From: Candidatus Neoanaerotignum tabaqchaliae
GTDB taxonomy: Bacteria; Bacillota; Clostridia; Lachnospirales; Anaerotignaceae
Length of the DNA: 10,972 nt
NCBI GenBank assembly: GCA_904420235.1
Contig: CAJFUS010000136.1
Span: 1-10,972 of the forward strand
Reading direction: 5' to 3'
In this document: positions 1 through 7,286 of the stretch, in pieces
Position numbering within the stretch: the stretch's first letter is position 1
Layout of the letters: each line of letters begins with the position of its first letter
Notes under the pieces: model-generated
What the model saw: the letters and a program-made list of their open reading frames with translations, nothing else
Database searches by the model: none
Told to the model about the DNA's origin: nothing
Made by a program: the position numbers and the translations under genes

Positions 1-42
1 ACAATATATGAAACGTATCATTTTAAAATTCATCTCATAATT

Positions 43-90
43 GTATATAAAAAATAAAGAACCCAAAAAGGTTCTTTATTTTTTATATAC
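43..90 (-). terminator. Intrinsic terminator after the DedA gene (perfect 21-bp hairpin)
   Basis: Bases 43-63 and 70-90 are perfect reverse complements with a 6-base loop (64-69). The core AATAAAGAACC/GGTTCTTTATT is extended by an A-run on one side and a T-run on the other, so either strand reads as a hairpin with a U-rich 3' arm. It lies 12 bp beyond the DedA stop codon and ends that minus-strand transcript. It could also stop plus-strand transcription entering from the left. Bases 1-42 hold nothing I recognise. Confidence 0.88.
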
Positions 91-101
91 ATCTTTGAGT
101 C

Positions 102-719
102 TCAATTTCTTTTTTTAACTCTTCCTAAAACAAAGTTTAATACAACTATCAAAATAAACACAAAAAAAACTACATTAAATGCCGCTTTATTGGCATACAT
201 AAAATCCGAAACCTTCTCCCAATATTCACCCAGCAAATATCCGGCCGATATAAGCGCGCTGTTCCACACAAATGAGCCTGCAACCGTATACAATATAAAC
301 TCGGTATATGTCATGTTGCTCATTCCCGCCGGAAAAGATATATATGTTCTGGCAAATGGCAGCATTCTTAGTATAAAAACCGAGAATGTACCATATCTGT
401 CAAATTTCTCGCAGGCACTTTCAATGCCTTCCCTAACAGCCTTAAACCTTCCCAGTTTATCAATTATAAAATTTTTGCCCATTCTTCCTATATAAAAACA
501 CACTGTACAGCCAGCTGCCGCTCCAGCTGTTGATATTAAAACTGCCCCTACAAGACTCTTTCCGCCGTTATAAACACAGCACCCTATAAAAGGCAAAAGT
601 ATCTCGCTCGAAACGGGAAAACAGGCATATTCAAGGGCTGTGGCAGCAAACACGCCAATATATCCCCACATATTAACAACGCCCATAATATACATTATAA
701 AGTCGGCCAAAGCAATCAC
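102..719 (-). CDS. DedA-family (SNARE-associated/VTT domain) inner-membrane protein
   Basis: This is a multi-pass membrane protein of the DedA superfamily, whose better-known members act in lipid (undecaprenyl phosphate or phospholipid) translocation and membrane homeostasis. What is seen: about 205 residues, the usual family length; an N-terminal hydrophobic stretch with the re-entrant motif FPVSSEILLPF near residues 35-44; a glycine-rich segment followed by FYIGRMGK near 75-82; the signature RMLPFARTYISFPAGMS around 118-134; then GSFVWNSALISAGYLLG (148-164) and a hydrophobic C-terminal helix (about 181-198) ending in basic residues. The start is uncertain. The GTG at 719 overlaps the AGAGGG ribosome binding site, so the TTG at 710 (four codons in) or the ATG at 695 may be the real start. 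It lies 50 bp after the yifB-like gene and is probably last in that transcript. The family is certain from the motifs; the transported lipid is unknown. Confidence 0.9.
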   Translation of the reverse strand: MIALADFIMYIMGVVNMWGYIGVFAATALEYACFPVSSEILLPFIGCCVYNGGKSLVGAVLISTAGAAAGCTVCFYIGRMGKNFIIDKLGRFKAVREGIESACEKFDRYGTFSVFILRMLPFARTYISFPAGMSNMTYTEFILYTVAGSFVWNSALISAGYLLGEYWEKVSDFMYANKAAFNVVFFVFILIVVLNFVLGRVKKRN

Positions 720-769
720 CCTCTAAAAAAGATATGATGCTTTTAACATCTTTATGTTATAAATGGATA

Positions 770-2302
770 CTACATCATATACTTTCTGTCAAGGCTTCTA
801 TATTGTATAACCTCCATAATATGCTCAAGCTTTATATCTTCACTTCCAGAAATATCAGCGACGGTTCTGGCTGTTTTAAGAATTTTGTGGTATCCTCTGG
901 CGCTTAAATTAAGCCTGCTGAAAGCCGCTTTAAGGGCCGCATTTTCCTTTCTGCCCAGCCGACAATATTTATCAATAAGCGGAGCTGTAAGCTGAGAATT
1001 AAATTGGATACCTTCTTTTTTATACCTTTCAAGCTGTATGTTATGCGCCATGTCAACCCTTTTCCGTATTTCCTCAGATGTCTCTCCATGCCTGTCAGAG
1101 CTTATTTCCTCATATTTTATGGCCGAAACCTCAACCTGTATGTCTATTCGGTCTAAAAGAGGCCCGCTTATTTTTCCGGTATATTTGGCTATCTCATTTT
1201 GAGTACACTTACACCTGTCCCCATCGCCAAGATATCCGCACGGACATGGGTTCATAGCTGCCACAAGCATAAAGTCCGACGGATATGTAATTTTAGAGTT
1301 TACTCTTGATATTGTAACCTCTCCCTGCTCAAGTGGCTGACGCAGAGCCTCAAGGGAACTTCTTGAAAACTCCGGCAGCTCGTCAAGAAAAAGTATTCCC
1401 TTATGAGACAGCGATATTTCACCGGGCTTCGGTATTTTCCCGCCTCCCGTAAGGGCCGCCGATGAAACTGTGTGGTGCGGCGAGCGGAAAGGTCTTGTTT
1501 TTATAAGAGAATTTCTGTCTTTCAGAAGTCCGGCAACCGAATATATTTTTGTTATTTCCATGCTTTCATCAAATGTAAGCGGCGGCATAATTGACGGAAT
1601 TCGCTTTGCCAGCATTGTTTTGCCGGACCCTGGAGGACCCACCATTAAAATATTATGATAACCTGCCGCGGCAACCTCAATGGCCCTTTTAACATTTTCC
1701 TGCCCTTTAACATCGGCAAAATCATATTCATATACTCCAAAACTGTCAGTTTCATAATAATTCCCGTCAGCGTCTGTATGACAGACATCTCTCAACTCGG
1801 GATTTTTAACAAGCTCAATAAAGTCTTTTATGTTTTTAACGCCATATACCTTCGCATTTTTGCATAGAGCCGCTTCTTCGGCGTTTTTTTCTGGTACAAT
1901 AAATTTTTCAATGCCGTTTCTCAACGCACTGTGAACCATCGGCAGTACACCGTTTACGGGCCTAACGCCGCCGTCAAGAGAAAGCTCGCCAACCACCATA
2001 AAACCACTTACATTCTTTATTACGCCGGCGGAACGTAATATTCCGGCCGCAATTGGAAGGTCAAATGCCGGTCCTTCTTTTTTTATGTCAGCCGGAGCCA
2101 AGTTAACGGTTATTCTTTTAATGGGAAAATCAATACCGGAATTTTTTATGGCGCTCCTTACTCTCTCTTTCGATTCCTTAACAGCTGAGTCCGGAAGTCC
2201 CACTATATCAAACGCCGGCAATCCTTTTTCCAAGTCAACTTCAACGTCAATAATAATACCGTTTATACCATTTACGGCGCTGCTTTTAACAATAGATACC
2301 AT
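770..2302 (-). CDS. yifB: YifB/ComM-family Mg-chelatase-like AAA+ ATPase
   Basis: This is a cytosolic AAA+ ATPase of the YifB/ComM family. In Gram-negative species ComM is a hexameric helicase that promotes branch migration during natural transformation; the role in Firmicutes is not established. Seen in 510 residues, the normal full length: an N-terminal ChlI/Lon-protease-fold domain (about 1-170) with FDIVGLPDSAVKESKERVR at 31-49; Walker A GPPGSGKT at 222-229; Walker B ILFLDE at 303-308; the family motif NPCPCGYLGD with four cysteines (353, 355, 364, 366) that resembles a metal-binding knuckle; an arginine motif LLDRID at 382-387; and a C-terminal Mg-chelatase domain with LSARGYHKILKTARTVADI at 466-484. 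The start ATG is preceded by a weak GGTGATG site. It sits 66 bp after the SpoIID-domain gene and 50 bp before the DedA gene, all in one direction, so co-transcription is likely. I see no defects. Confidence 0.95.
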   Translation of the reverse strand: MVSIVKSSAVNGINGIIIDVEVDLEKGLPAFDIVGLPDSAVKESKERVRSAIKNSGIDFPIKRITVNLAPADIKKEGPAFDLPIAAGILRSAGVIKNVSGFMVVGELSLDGGVRPVNGVLPMVHSALRNGIEKFIVPEKNAEEAALCKNAKVYGVKNIKDFIELVKNPELRDVCHTDADGNYYETDSFGVYEYDFADVKGQENVKRAIEVAAAGYHNILMVGPPGSGKTMLAKRIPSIMPPLTFDESMEITKIYSVAGLLKDRNSLIKTRPFRSPHHTVSSAALTGGGKIPKPGEISLSHKGILFLDELPEFSRSSLEALRQPLEQGEVTISRVNSKITYPSDFMLVAAMNPCPCGYLGDGDRCKCTQNEIAKYTGKISGPLLDRIDIQVEVSAIKYEEISSDRHGETSEEIRKRVDMAHNIQLERYKKEGIQFNSQLTAPLIDKYCRLGRKENAALKAAFSRLNLSARGYHKILKTARTVADISGSEDIKLEHIMEVIQYRSLDRKYMM

Positions 2303-2368
2303 GTCATCACCATATCTCTGTTTCTTTTACAAAACATGATACCATAAAATCCATTTTATATCCATAAA

Positions 2369-4723
2369 TCAGTACATTTTTTTAAGCTCGGTGTTTTTAT
2401 AATAAGTTTTAATTATTTCTTCAACGCCTTCCCCATTATCCGCCATTGTCTTAACACCGTTTTGACTCATTCCCGCGCCGTGGCCAATTCCGCCGCCGAA
2501 AAGAGTTATGCTTTTTAAACTCCCGTCGTCATTTTTCTCTTTCTCAAAAGAAAAAAAGGCGCTTGGCAAAAGAGAATAATTATATACCTGTTCTCCGTCA
2601 TTTGTGTTTATCACAACATCATCGCTGGAATAGCCAACTGGTTTAAGTATTGTTCTTATGTTATATTCGGTATATACATCGGCTGTGCCATTTTCAAAAT
2701 AAAGCCTTAATATCATTATGTTTCCGCCCTCGCCTCTTTCTATAACCTCCATATCCTCAAATATTCCGGGATTTTCCATAAAGCTCTCATAGTCTGTTTG
2801 TGAATTTATTTTAATCAGCTCCGGAGAATATACAGATTTTACATTGTTTTTAAACGACTCCTCTATTTGTTTTGGAGTAAAAGTAACATTCCATCTGAAC
2901 CATTTGTTCCAGCTGTCATAGGCATAGGCTTCAGTGTTTTTAAAATATAAAAGCGCTTGGCTTTCATCAGAAAAATCAACGCCTGTGTTATTTCTAGAGC
3001 TTAAATACTCTTTTGGGGCAGACGGAAAAGTTCCGTCAGCTTCTGCCCATACCTCCCACGAATTAGCCGTACTTCCGCATGAAGAAGCGAAAAAGCTGGC
3101 GTTTATAACTTCGCCATTATATACAATACATTGTCCTTTTGTCCTTTCACAGGCTTCCTTGGCCGTTTCGCTTGGAGGGGTGTTGTTATAAACCTGACTC
3201 ATTGTAGAATCATCACAATTAGCTCCAAAAGAAGCATATTTATTTCCAAAATATTGGTTATAGGCATAGCTTCTTGCGCATACCGCCTGAACCATTGCCG
3301 GTACTATTCCGTAACTTAAAGGCATTTCGCTTCCTATAACGCCTTCAAGATAGCTTTCCATATCGGTTTCATTAACAATTACATAGCCTTGGCCGGTTTT
3401 TTCTATTTCTATTTTTCCGCTGTACTTTGGGTGTTCTCCGCTTGGGTAATTTCTGTTTAAGCTAACTATTTCAATGCCGTCTTTTGCTGAAATTATAATC
3501 CTGTTGCCTAAGTCAAAAAATCCCTTGTCATCATTTTCAGAAAGCTCAAGGTTATTTCCGCTGTATAATTCGTTTCCCAATCCTGTAACTTTAAGGCCGC
3601 TCCCTTTTAAGCTTACGCTGCTGTGATAATATCCGTTATATCCGTCAGTTGATATAAGAATCCGCATATTTCCGCCGAATTTTATATCGCCCGAAACAGC
3701 AGCCCATATTTTGTTGTCTTTAACATAAAAATCATAATCTCCGCCGCATATAATATTGTTCATTCCGCCCTCATAAACTGCCCCGCTTCCATTCACATAA
3801 ACCCTAAAACTCTTGTTTTTTTCAATAACCCAATTATCCTCCGTTTCTATGCACTCATCATCGTATTTTTTAACAGTGTCAGAAATTTTTGCATATTCCT
3901 GAGAGATTGAAATTATACTGCCATTTTGAGTTACTATATCATATACTCCATCGTTAAACTCTGTATCGCAATTCATTTCGCGGACTCCGCCAAAAACCGC
4001 AACAGCATTTTCGCCTACTCCGCTGTTTTTTAAAAAGGCTCCTTTTATTTCACATGTGCTTCCGGATATATCTGACACGGCTATTATCTCATTTCCTTTA
4101 ACATACGCCTCTATTGTTTTATCAACAAAACTGTCCATATAAAGACCATAATGACTCATATTTCCTTCAGATGTTGAAACAGTCCAACTTGCCATTGAGC
4201 CGTATCCGGCAGTAGCAAATATACCGAGCTGTTTTTTCTCAACATCATAATCTGAAAGCTTATCCTCTATTCCGCTAAAAAGCATTTCACACCAAAGTTT
4301 ATACGAAACTGGAACATCGCTGTCCTCTATATTTTTATCTGCTGTTGTTATTCCAAGCTTTTGAAGTATTGTTTGGGCCTGTCTGTACGTTAGCGGCTCC
4401 ATAGGCGAAAAGATGTCTCCCTCACCCTGCATTATTCCATTGGCACAAATATCATTTATATATCCATAATACCAATCCGTATTTTTGACATCCAAAAATT
4501 CCTGTGCCGCATCTTCTCCACCGTTAAAAAATATAAGTGAAATCATTCTTGCGGCCATGGCTCTATAAACCGGATAACTTGACTCCATTTCCAAGGCCTC
4601 ACTTGAATTTGTATGTTCTTTGCTGTATTCTGCCGCATTATTATTTTCGGTTGTGCTGCCGGAGCACCCGCCCAATAATAAAGATAGAGCAAATATAAAC
4701 AAAAAAATCTTAAATTTAAGCAT
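2369..4723 (-). CDS. SLH- and SpoIID/LytB-domain lipoprotein
   Basis: This is a predicted exported lipoprotein. Residues 1-20 form a basic and hydrophobic signal peptide ending in the lipobox LLGGC, so Cys20 would be lipidated. Residues 76-124 read as one S-layer-homology repeat (FLDV, DWYYGYI, GIMQGEGDIFSP, LTYRQA), which in other proteins binds secondary cell-wall polymer. The middle (about 160-430) is unassigned, with beta-rich, glycine-rich sequence. From about 435 to the C-terminus is a SpoIID/LytB domain: YLEGVIGSEMP at 458-468 with the likely catalytic Glu466, then QAVCARSYAYNQ (479-490), FFASSCGSTANSWEVW (544-559), and the closing motif GGIGHGAGMSQNGV (744-757). SpoIID is a lytic transglycosylase acting on denuded glycan strands during engulfment, but at 784 residues this is much longer than SpoIID itself and is better called a SpoIID-related cell-wall protein. 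The ribosome binding site GGGGTG lies 8 bases before the ATG. Confidence 0.9.
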   Translation of the reverse strand: MLKFKIFLFIFALSLLLGGCSGSTTENNNAAEYSKEHTNSSEALEMESSYPVYRAMAARMISLIFFNGGEDAAQEFLDVKNTDWYYGYINDICANGIMQGEGDIFSPMEPLTYRQAQTILQKLGITTADKNIEDSDVPVSYKLWCEMLFSGIEDKLSDYDVEKKQLGIFATAGYGSMASWTVSTSEGNMSHYGLYMDSFVDKTIEAYVKGNEIIAVSDISGSTCEIKGAFLKNSGVGENAVAVFGGVREMNCDTEFNDGVYDIVTQNGSIISISQEYAKISDTVKKYDDECIETEDNWVIEKNKSFRVYVNGSGAVYEGGMNNIICGGDYDFYVKDNKIWAAVSGDIKFGGNMRILISTDGYNGYYHSSVSLKGSGLKVTGLGNELYSGNNLELSENDDKGFFDLGNRIIISAKDGIEIVSLNRNYPSGEHPKYSGKIEIEKTGQGYVIVNETDMESYLEGVIGSEMPLSYGIVPAMVQAVCARSYAYNQYFGNKYASFGANCDDSTMSQVYNNTPPSETAKEACERTKGQCIVYNGEVINASFFASSCGSTANSWEVWAEADGTFPSAPKEYLSSRNNTGVDFSDESQALLYFKNTEAYAYDSWNKWFRWNVTFTPKQIEESFKNNVKSVYSPELIKINSQTDYESFMENPGIFEDMEVIERGEGGNIMILRLYFENGTADVYTEYNIRTILKPVGYSSDDVVINTNDGEQVYNYSLLPSAFFSFEKEKNDDGSLKSITLFGGGIGHGAGMSQNGVKTMADNGEGVEEIIKTYYKNTELKKMY

Positions 4724-4730
4724 TTATTAA

Positions 4731-4739
4731 TCACCCCGC
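4731..4739 (-). promoter_or_regulatory. Ribosome binding site of the SpoIID-domain lipoprotein, with a possible -10 box
   Basis: On the minus strand GGCGGGGTG precedes the ATG (4723-4721) and supports that start. A TATAAT box lies just upstream at 4750-4745, but the hexamer 17 bases further up is a poor -35 (GTCTTT), and a start there would leave almost no leader before the ribosome binding site. The real promoter is therefore uncertain and could lie before the hairpin at 4781-4798. Confidence 0.55.
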
Positions 4740-4775
4740 CGTAAATTATATGATACAAGCCTGTTTTAAAGACAT

Positions 4776-4798
4776 AAAAAACGGGCCCCAAGGCCCGT
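4776..4798 (-). terminator. Intrinsic terminator between the 6S RNA and the SpoIID-domain gene
   Basis: The arms are ACGGGCC (4781-4787) and GGCCCGT (4792-4798) with loop CCAA. Read on the minus strand, the 7-bp GC-rich stem is followed by a run of U from the A-run at 4776-4781. On the plus strand the bases after the stem are A, so it works only for minus-strand transcription, either from lspA/6S or from a short leader starting near 4845. It separates that transcription from the lipoprotein gene. Confidence 0.85.
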
Positions 4799-4987
4799 AA
4801 AAATACATTATTCCCATTACCATACCATATCATATTTATGATTCTGACGATTATATGCTCATAAATCTACAAAAAATAAACTTTGCTTTTCTTAAACAAG
4901 TTAATTCGGCAAGCAATTTTCCAAATATATAATTCAAATTTTAAAACTTTTTGAATATACAAAATTTTATCTTATAATTTCAGACAT

Positions 4988-5176
4988 AAAAAATCCCGGG
5001 TTGCCGTTCCGATTTTCTGACACCTAGCCTAAGCCAGGTGGGTAACCGCAGAAGCTTTATCTGCCTTCCTCCGCCCAAAGGGAATTATAAAGAGGCCTGG
5101 CATAAAAGCTCCATATAGGAATCCCGTATAAATAATGTAGGTTCAAAACAATCGGTTGTCGAACAATCCAGGAATA
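4988..5176 (-). ncRNA. ssrS: 6S RNA (RNA polymerase-binding regulatory RNA)
   Basis: 6S RNA mimics an open promoter and sequesters the sigma-70/A holoenzyme. The minus strand carries features I recognise from Firmicutes 6S RNAs. The 5' side is a closing arm TTCCTGG..TTGTTC (about 5160-5173), then GTTTTGAACCTACATT (about 5134-5149). The central hairpin region has GCCTC..GGAGGAAGGC, then CGCAGAAGC on the plus strand. A short hairpin follows, CACCT..AGGTG (about 5022-5040). The 3' arm GGAACGGCAACCCGGGA (4993-5009) pairs back with the 5' arm, with bulges. It ends in six U residues (from 4988-4993). No long reading frame on the minus strand fits this stretch. The 5' end is fuzzy: it begins within about 10 bp of the lspA stop codon. 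I see no convincing -35/-10 pair before it, so it may be processed from an lspA transcript or use a promoter inside lspA. Confidence 0.83.
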
Positions 5177-5183
5177 TAAAACT

Positions 5184-5645
5184 TTATTTAATTTTTTTGC
5201 TGAACATTGAGCCGGCCCAAAAAGCCACACAGCCAAACACTATAAACATATCCGCCATATTAAATACCGGGGCGTTTTTTATATGTTTTAGCTTTATAAA
5301 AATAAAATCTGTAACAAATCCGTTTTTTATTCTATCAACAAAATTTGCCAACGCCCCTGCTAAAACAACGCAAAAACTTATTTTTTCAGCTTGCCCTGCC
5401 CTTTCGCGAAGCAAAGCAAAAAGTGAAGCAAGAGAAACAAAACACACTGTTCCTGAAACAGCTTTTACATATTCAGGCTTTGATTTAAGCTTTCCATATG
5501 AAAATCCAAAATTCTTTTTACGCCATAAATATAACTTATTTTTTATTATCTCTCTTTTTTCTTCCTCTTTCAGCTTATCACTTATCAGGCGTTTTGTAAA
5601 TAGGTCTAAAGATATTATACTCATAATAACAGCCGCATATACCAT
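5184..5645 (-). CDS. lspA: Divergent lipoprotein signal peptidase (signal peptidase II, LspA-like)
   Basis: This is a membrane aspartic peptidase of the LspA family, which cleaves the signal peptide of prolipoproteins before the lipid-modified cysteine. I start it at the ATG at 5645 (153 residues), because the GGGAGAG site sits 7-8 bases upstream; a TTG at 5660 in the same frame lies on top of that site. Seen with this numbering: LDLFTKRLI at 13-21, matching the first-helix D..TK motif; NFGFSYG at 45-51, in place of the usual NxGAAFG loop; LAGALANFVDR at 95-105 with catalytic Asp104; VTDFIFIK at 111-118; and FNMADMFIVFG at 128-138 with catalytic Asp132. Both catalytic aspartates are present, but two of the family's conserved glycines are alanine (96 and 100) and the NxG loop is altered. 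It is therefore a divergent member, perhaps a second copy in the genome. It is divergent from the aldolase gene, and 6S RNA follows directly. Confidence 0.82.
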   Translation of the reverse strand: MVYAAVIMSIISLDLFTKRLISDKLKEEEKREIIKNKLYLWRKKNFGFSYGKLKSKPEYVKAVSGTVCFVSLASLFALLRERAGQAEKISFCVVLAGALANFVDRIKNGFVTDFIFIKLKHIKNAPVFNMADMFIVFGCVAFWAGSMFSKKIK

Positions 5646-5721
5646 TTTAAACTCTCCCAAATATTAGTTAAACGCCTTCCGCCAACAAGTTAACAATAAT
5701 TTGTTTGATAAACACATTTTT

Positions 5722-5749
5722 ATTTTAACACAAATTTTATCTCTTGCAA
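5722..5749 (-). promoter_or_regulatory. Possible sigma-A promoter for the lspA-like gene
   Basis: On the minus strand, TTGCAA (5749-5744) is followed after 16 bases by TAAAAT (5727-5722), four and five matches to the consensus hexamers. Transcription would start about 70 bases before the ATG. The surrounding DNA is AT-rich, so chance matches are easy. Confidence 0.4.
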
Positions 5750-5807
5750 GCACTTTGTTAATAATTTTTTATGCCGTTTAAATAAAAACTTCGATGGGTA
5801 ATAAATT

Positions 5808-5837
5808 CTTGTATAAATTATGTACAAGTATTATAAT
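5808..5837 (+). promoter_or_regulatory. Sigma-A promoter of the aldolase gene with an overlapping inverted repeat
   Basis: TTGTAT (5809-5814), a 17-base spacer and a perfect TATAAT (5832-5837) form a good promoter about 50 bases before the aldolase start. CTTGTA (5808-5813) and TACAAG (5823-5828) are a 6-bp inverted repeat spaced by 9 bases. It covers the -35 box and most of the spacer, a position where a repressor dimer could block polymerase. The promoter is seen directly; operator function is inference. Confidence 0.65.
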
Positions 5838-5887
5838 AATTAATAGATATGCTTATAAATCATATTATCAAGAAAGGTGGTTTTTCC

Positions 5888-6835
5888 ATGGCTTTAGTAA
5901 CAACAAAAAAAATGTTTGAAAAGGCTTTTAAAGGAAATTATTCAATAGGCGCTTTTAATATCAACAATATGGAAATAATTCAAGGAGTAGTTGACGCATG
6001 CAAAAAGCATAACTCAGCAGTAATACTTCAGGTATCCAAAAGCGCACTTAAATACGCTCATCCGGCATATATAACAAAAATGGTAGAGGCCGCCATAGAG
6101 GAAACAGGGCTTGATATAGCCCTTCATTTAGACCACGGCGCCGATTTTGAAATTTGCAAAGAGTGTATAGATTACGGCTTTACATCTGTTATGTTTGACG
6201 GCTCCCACTTTGATTATGAGGAAAACGTAGCCAAAACCAAAGAGATAGTTGACTATGCCCACTCAAAGGGCGTTGTTGTTGAGGCGGAGCTTGGAAAGCT
6301 TGCCGGAGTTGAAGACGAGGTTAAGGTTGCCGCCGGAAATGCCACGTATACCGACCCTGACCAAGCTGTCGATTTTGTAAAACGCACCGGAGTAGATTCC
6401 CTTGCCGTTGCCATAGGCACAAGCCATGGAGCATATAAATTTAAAGGCGATGCCAAACTTGATTTTGACAGGCTTGCCCTTATAACCGAAAAACTTGAGG
6501 CTGCCGGATTCCATAACTACCCTATTGTTCTTCATGGCGCATCATCAGTTGACCAAAACGCTGTTGCCACATGCAACCAGTTTGGCGGTCAGCTTAAAGG
6601 CGCTAAAGGAATACCTGTTGAAATGCTTAGAAAAGCCTCATCAATGGCTGTATGCAAAATAAACATGGATACTGACATACGTCTTGCCATGACAGCCGCT
6701 ATAAGAAAGAGCCTTGCTGAAAAACCTGAGGCTTTTGACCCAAGAGGTTATCTTGGAGAGGCAAGAAAAGACATTGAGGCAATGGTTGAGAAAAAAATTG
6801 TTGATGTTCTTGGAAGTACAAACTCAATGAATTAA
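5888..6835 (+). CDS. fba: Class II fructose-1,6-bisphosphate aldolase
   Basis: This zinc-dependent cytosolic aldolase interconverts fructose 1,6-bisphosphate with dihydroxyacetone phosphate and glyceraldehyde 3-phosphate in glycolysis and gluconeogenesis. I start it at 5888, not at an in-frame ATG 39 bases upstream, because AAAGGTGG (5873-5880) lies 7 bases before it. That gives 315 residues beginning MALVTTKKMF, typical of the class IIB bacterial enzymes. Seen: GAFNINNMEI at 21-30; LHLDHG at 79-84 with catalytic Asp82 and zinc ligand His83; VEAELGKLAG at 131-140 with Glu134; AIGTSHGAYKFKG at 175-187 with zinc ligand His180; VLHGASSV at 214-221 with zinc ligand His216; and the phosphate-binding KINMDTDIR at 257-265. 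The related tagatose-bisphosphate aldolases share this fold; the stand-alone context and motif set favour FBA. It appears monocistronic, with its own promoter and a following hairpin. Confidence 0.95.
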   Translation: MALVTTKKMFEKAFKGNYSIGAFNINNMEIIQGVVDACKKHNSAVILQVSKSALKYAHPAYITKMVEAAIEETGLDIALHLDHGADFEICKECIDYGFTSVMFDGSHFDYEENVAKTKEIVDYAHSKGVVVEAELGKLAGVEDEVKVAAGNATYTDPDQAVDFVKRTGVDSLAVAIGTSHGAYKFKGDAKLDFDRLALITEKLEAAGFHNYPIVLHGASSVDQNAVATCNQFGGQLKGAKGIPVEMLRKASSMAVCKINMDTDIRLAMTAAIRKSLAEKPEAFDPRGYLGEARKDIEAMVEKKIVDVLGSTNSMN

Positions 6836-6908
6836 AATATATACATCTTGCTATGCTAAAAGGGCGGATTTTCTTCAATTAAAAATTATATAAACAATAA
6901 ATCAAAAT

Positions 6909-6966
6909 AAGCAGCGGGTTTCACAGGCAAAACGCTTTGGAACCCGCTGCTTATCAATATTTTTTA
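6909..6966 (+). terminator. Hairpin, probable terminator after the aldolase gene
   Basis: AAGCAGCGGGTT (6909-6920) pairs perfectly with AACCCGCTGCTT (6941-6952) around a 20-base loop, giving a 12-bp stem. The U-run comes only 8 bases after the stem (6961-6966, preceded by ATCAATAT), which is looser than an ideal terminator. It starts about 73 bp past the stop codon. On the minus strand the stem is followed by TTATTTTG, so weak bidirectional action is possible. Confidence 0.65.
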
Positions 6967-7197
6967 ATTTTTAAAAACTATTTCTAATTTTAGCAATAAC
7001 AAAAGCGGCTGAACATAAAATTTAGATACTTTGCTTAATTTTAGTATTTTAGAACTGCGCTAAAAAATGGTTTTGCCGCCGGATTTATAACATTTTTAAA
7101 ATTAGCCATATTGATTTCAGAAAATTTCAAAAATTGAATATGTAGTTAAAACAATTTATATAAACATACTATTTATTTCTACGATTTATTAAACATA

Positions 7198-7226
7198 TTA
7201 ACTTAATTATAAAATAATACTATATT
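7198..7226 (+). promoter_or_regulatory. Possible promoter for the GNAT gene
   Basis: TTAACT (7198-7203), a 17-base spacer and TATATT (7221-7226) match four and five positions of the sigma-A hexamers. The start point would be about 55 bases before the gene. The whole region is AT-rich, so confidence is limited. Confidence 0.38.
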
Positions 7227-7286
7227 TACATAATTTCCAACAGACACATCATTTTATCAACATAAAAAGTTAAAGGAGAGTCTAAA

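Larger units (their letters stand above)
6836..7286. other. AT-rich intergenic region between aldolase and GNAT genes
   Basis: About 450 bp without a reading frame I would support on either strand. It holds a hairpin at 6909-6952, a possible promoter at 7198-7226 and the ribosome binding site AAGGAGAG at 7273-7280. I see no other repeat or RNA-like structure. Confidence 0.6.

Noticed and set aside
190..495. A 101-codon plus-strand frame inside the DedA gene
   Set aside because: Antisense shadow of a gene with full family signatures; no start signal of its own.
4543..4833. A 96-codon minus-strand frame overlapping the start of the lipoprotein gene
   Set aside because: It runs through an intrinsic terminator and then through the lipoprotein gene in another frame, and its product resembles nothing.
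5646..5660. TTG start at 5660 for the lspA-like gene
   Set aside because: The GGGAGAG ribosome binding site would be inside the coding region; it is well spaced for the ATG at 5645.
5197..5667. A 156-codon plus-strand reading frame opposite the lspA-like gene
   Set aside because: It is the mirror of a gene with clear family motifs on the minus strand; its translation shows no domain and it has no convincing ribosome binding site.
5849..5887. A 13-residue N-terminal extension of the aldolase from an upstream ATG
   Set aside because: The AAAGGTGG site would lie inside that extension and is correctly placed only for the ATG at 5888, and the family starts at MALV.
6909..6966. A T-box or other riboswitch at the hairpin after the aldolase
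   Set aside because: No T-box sequence, no aptamer-like structure and no downstream gene close enough; it fits better as a terminator.
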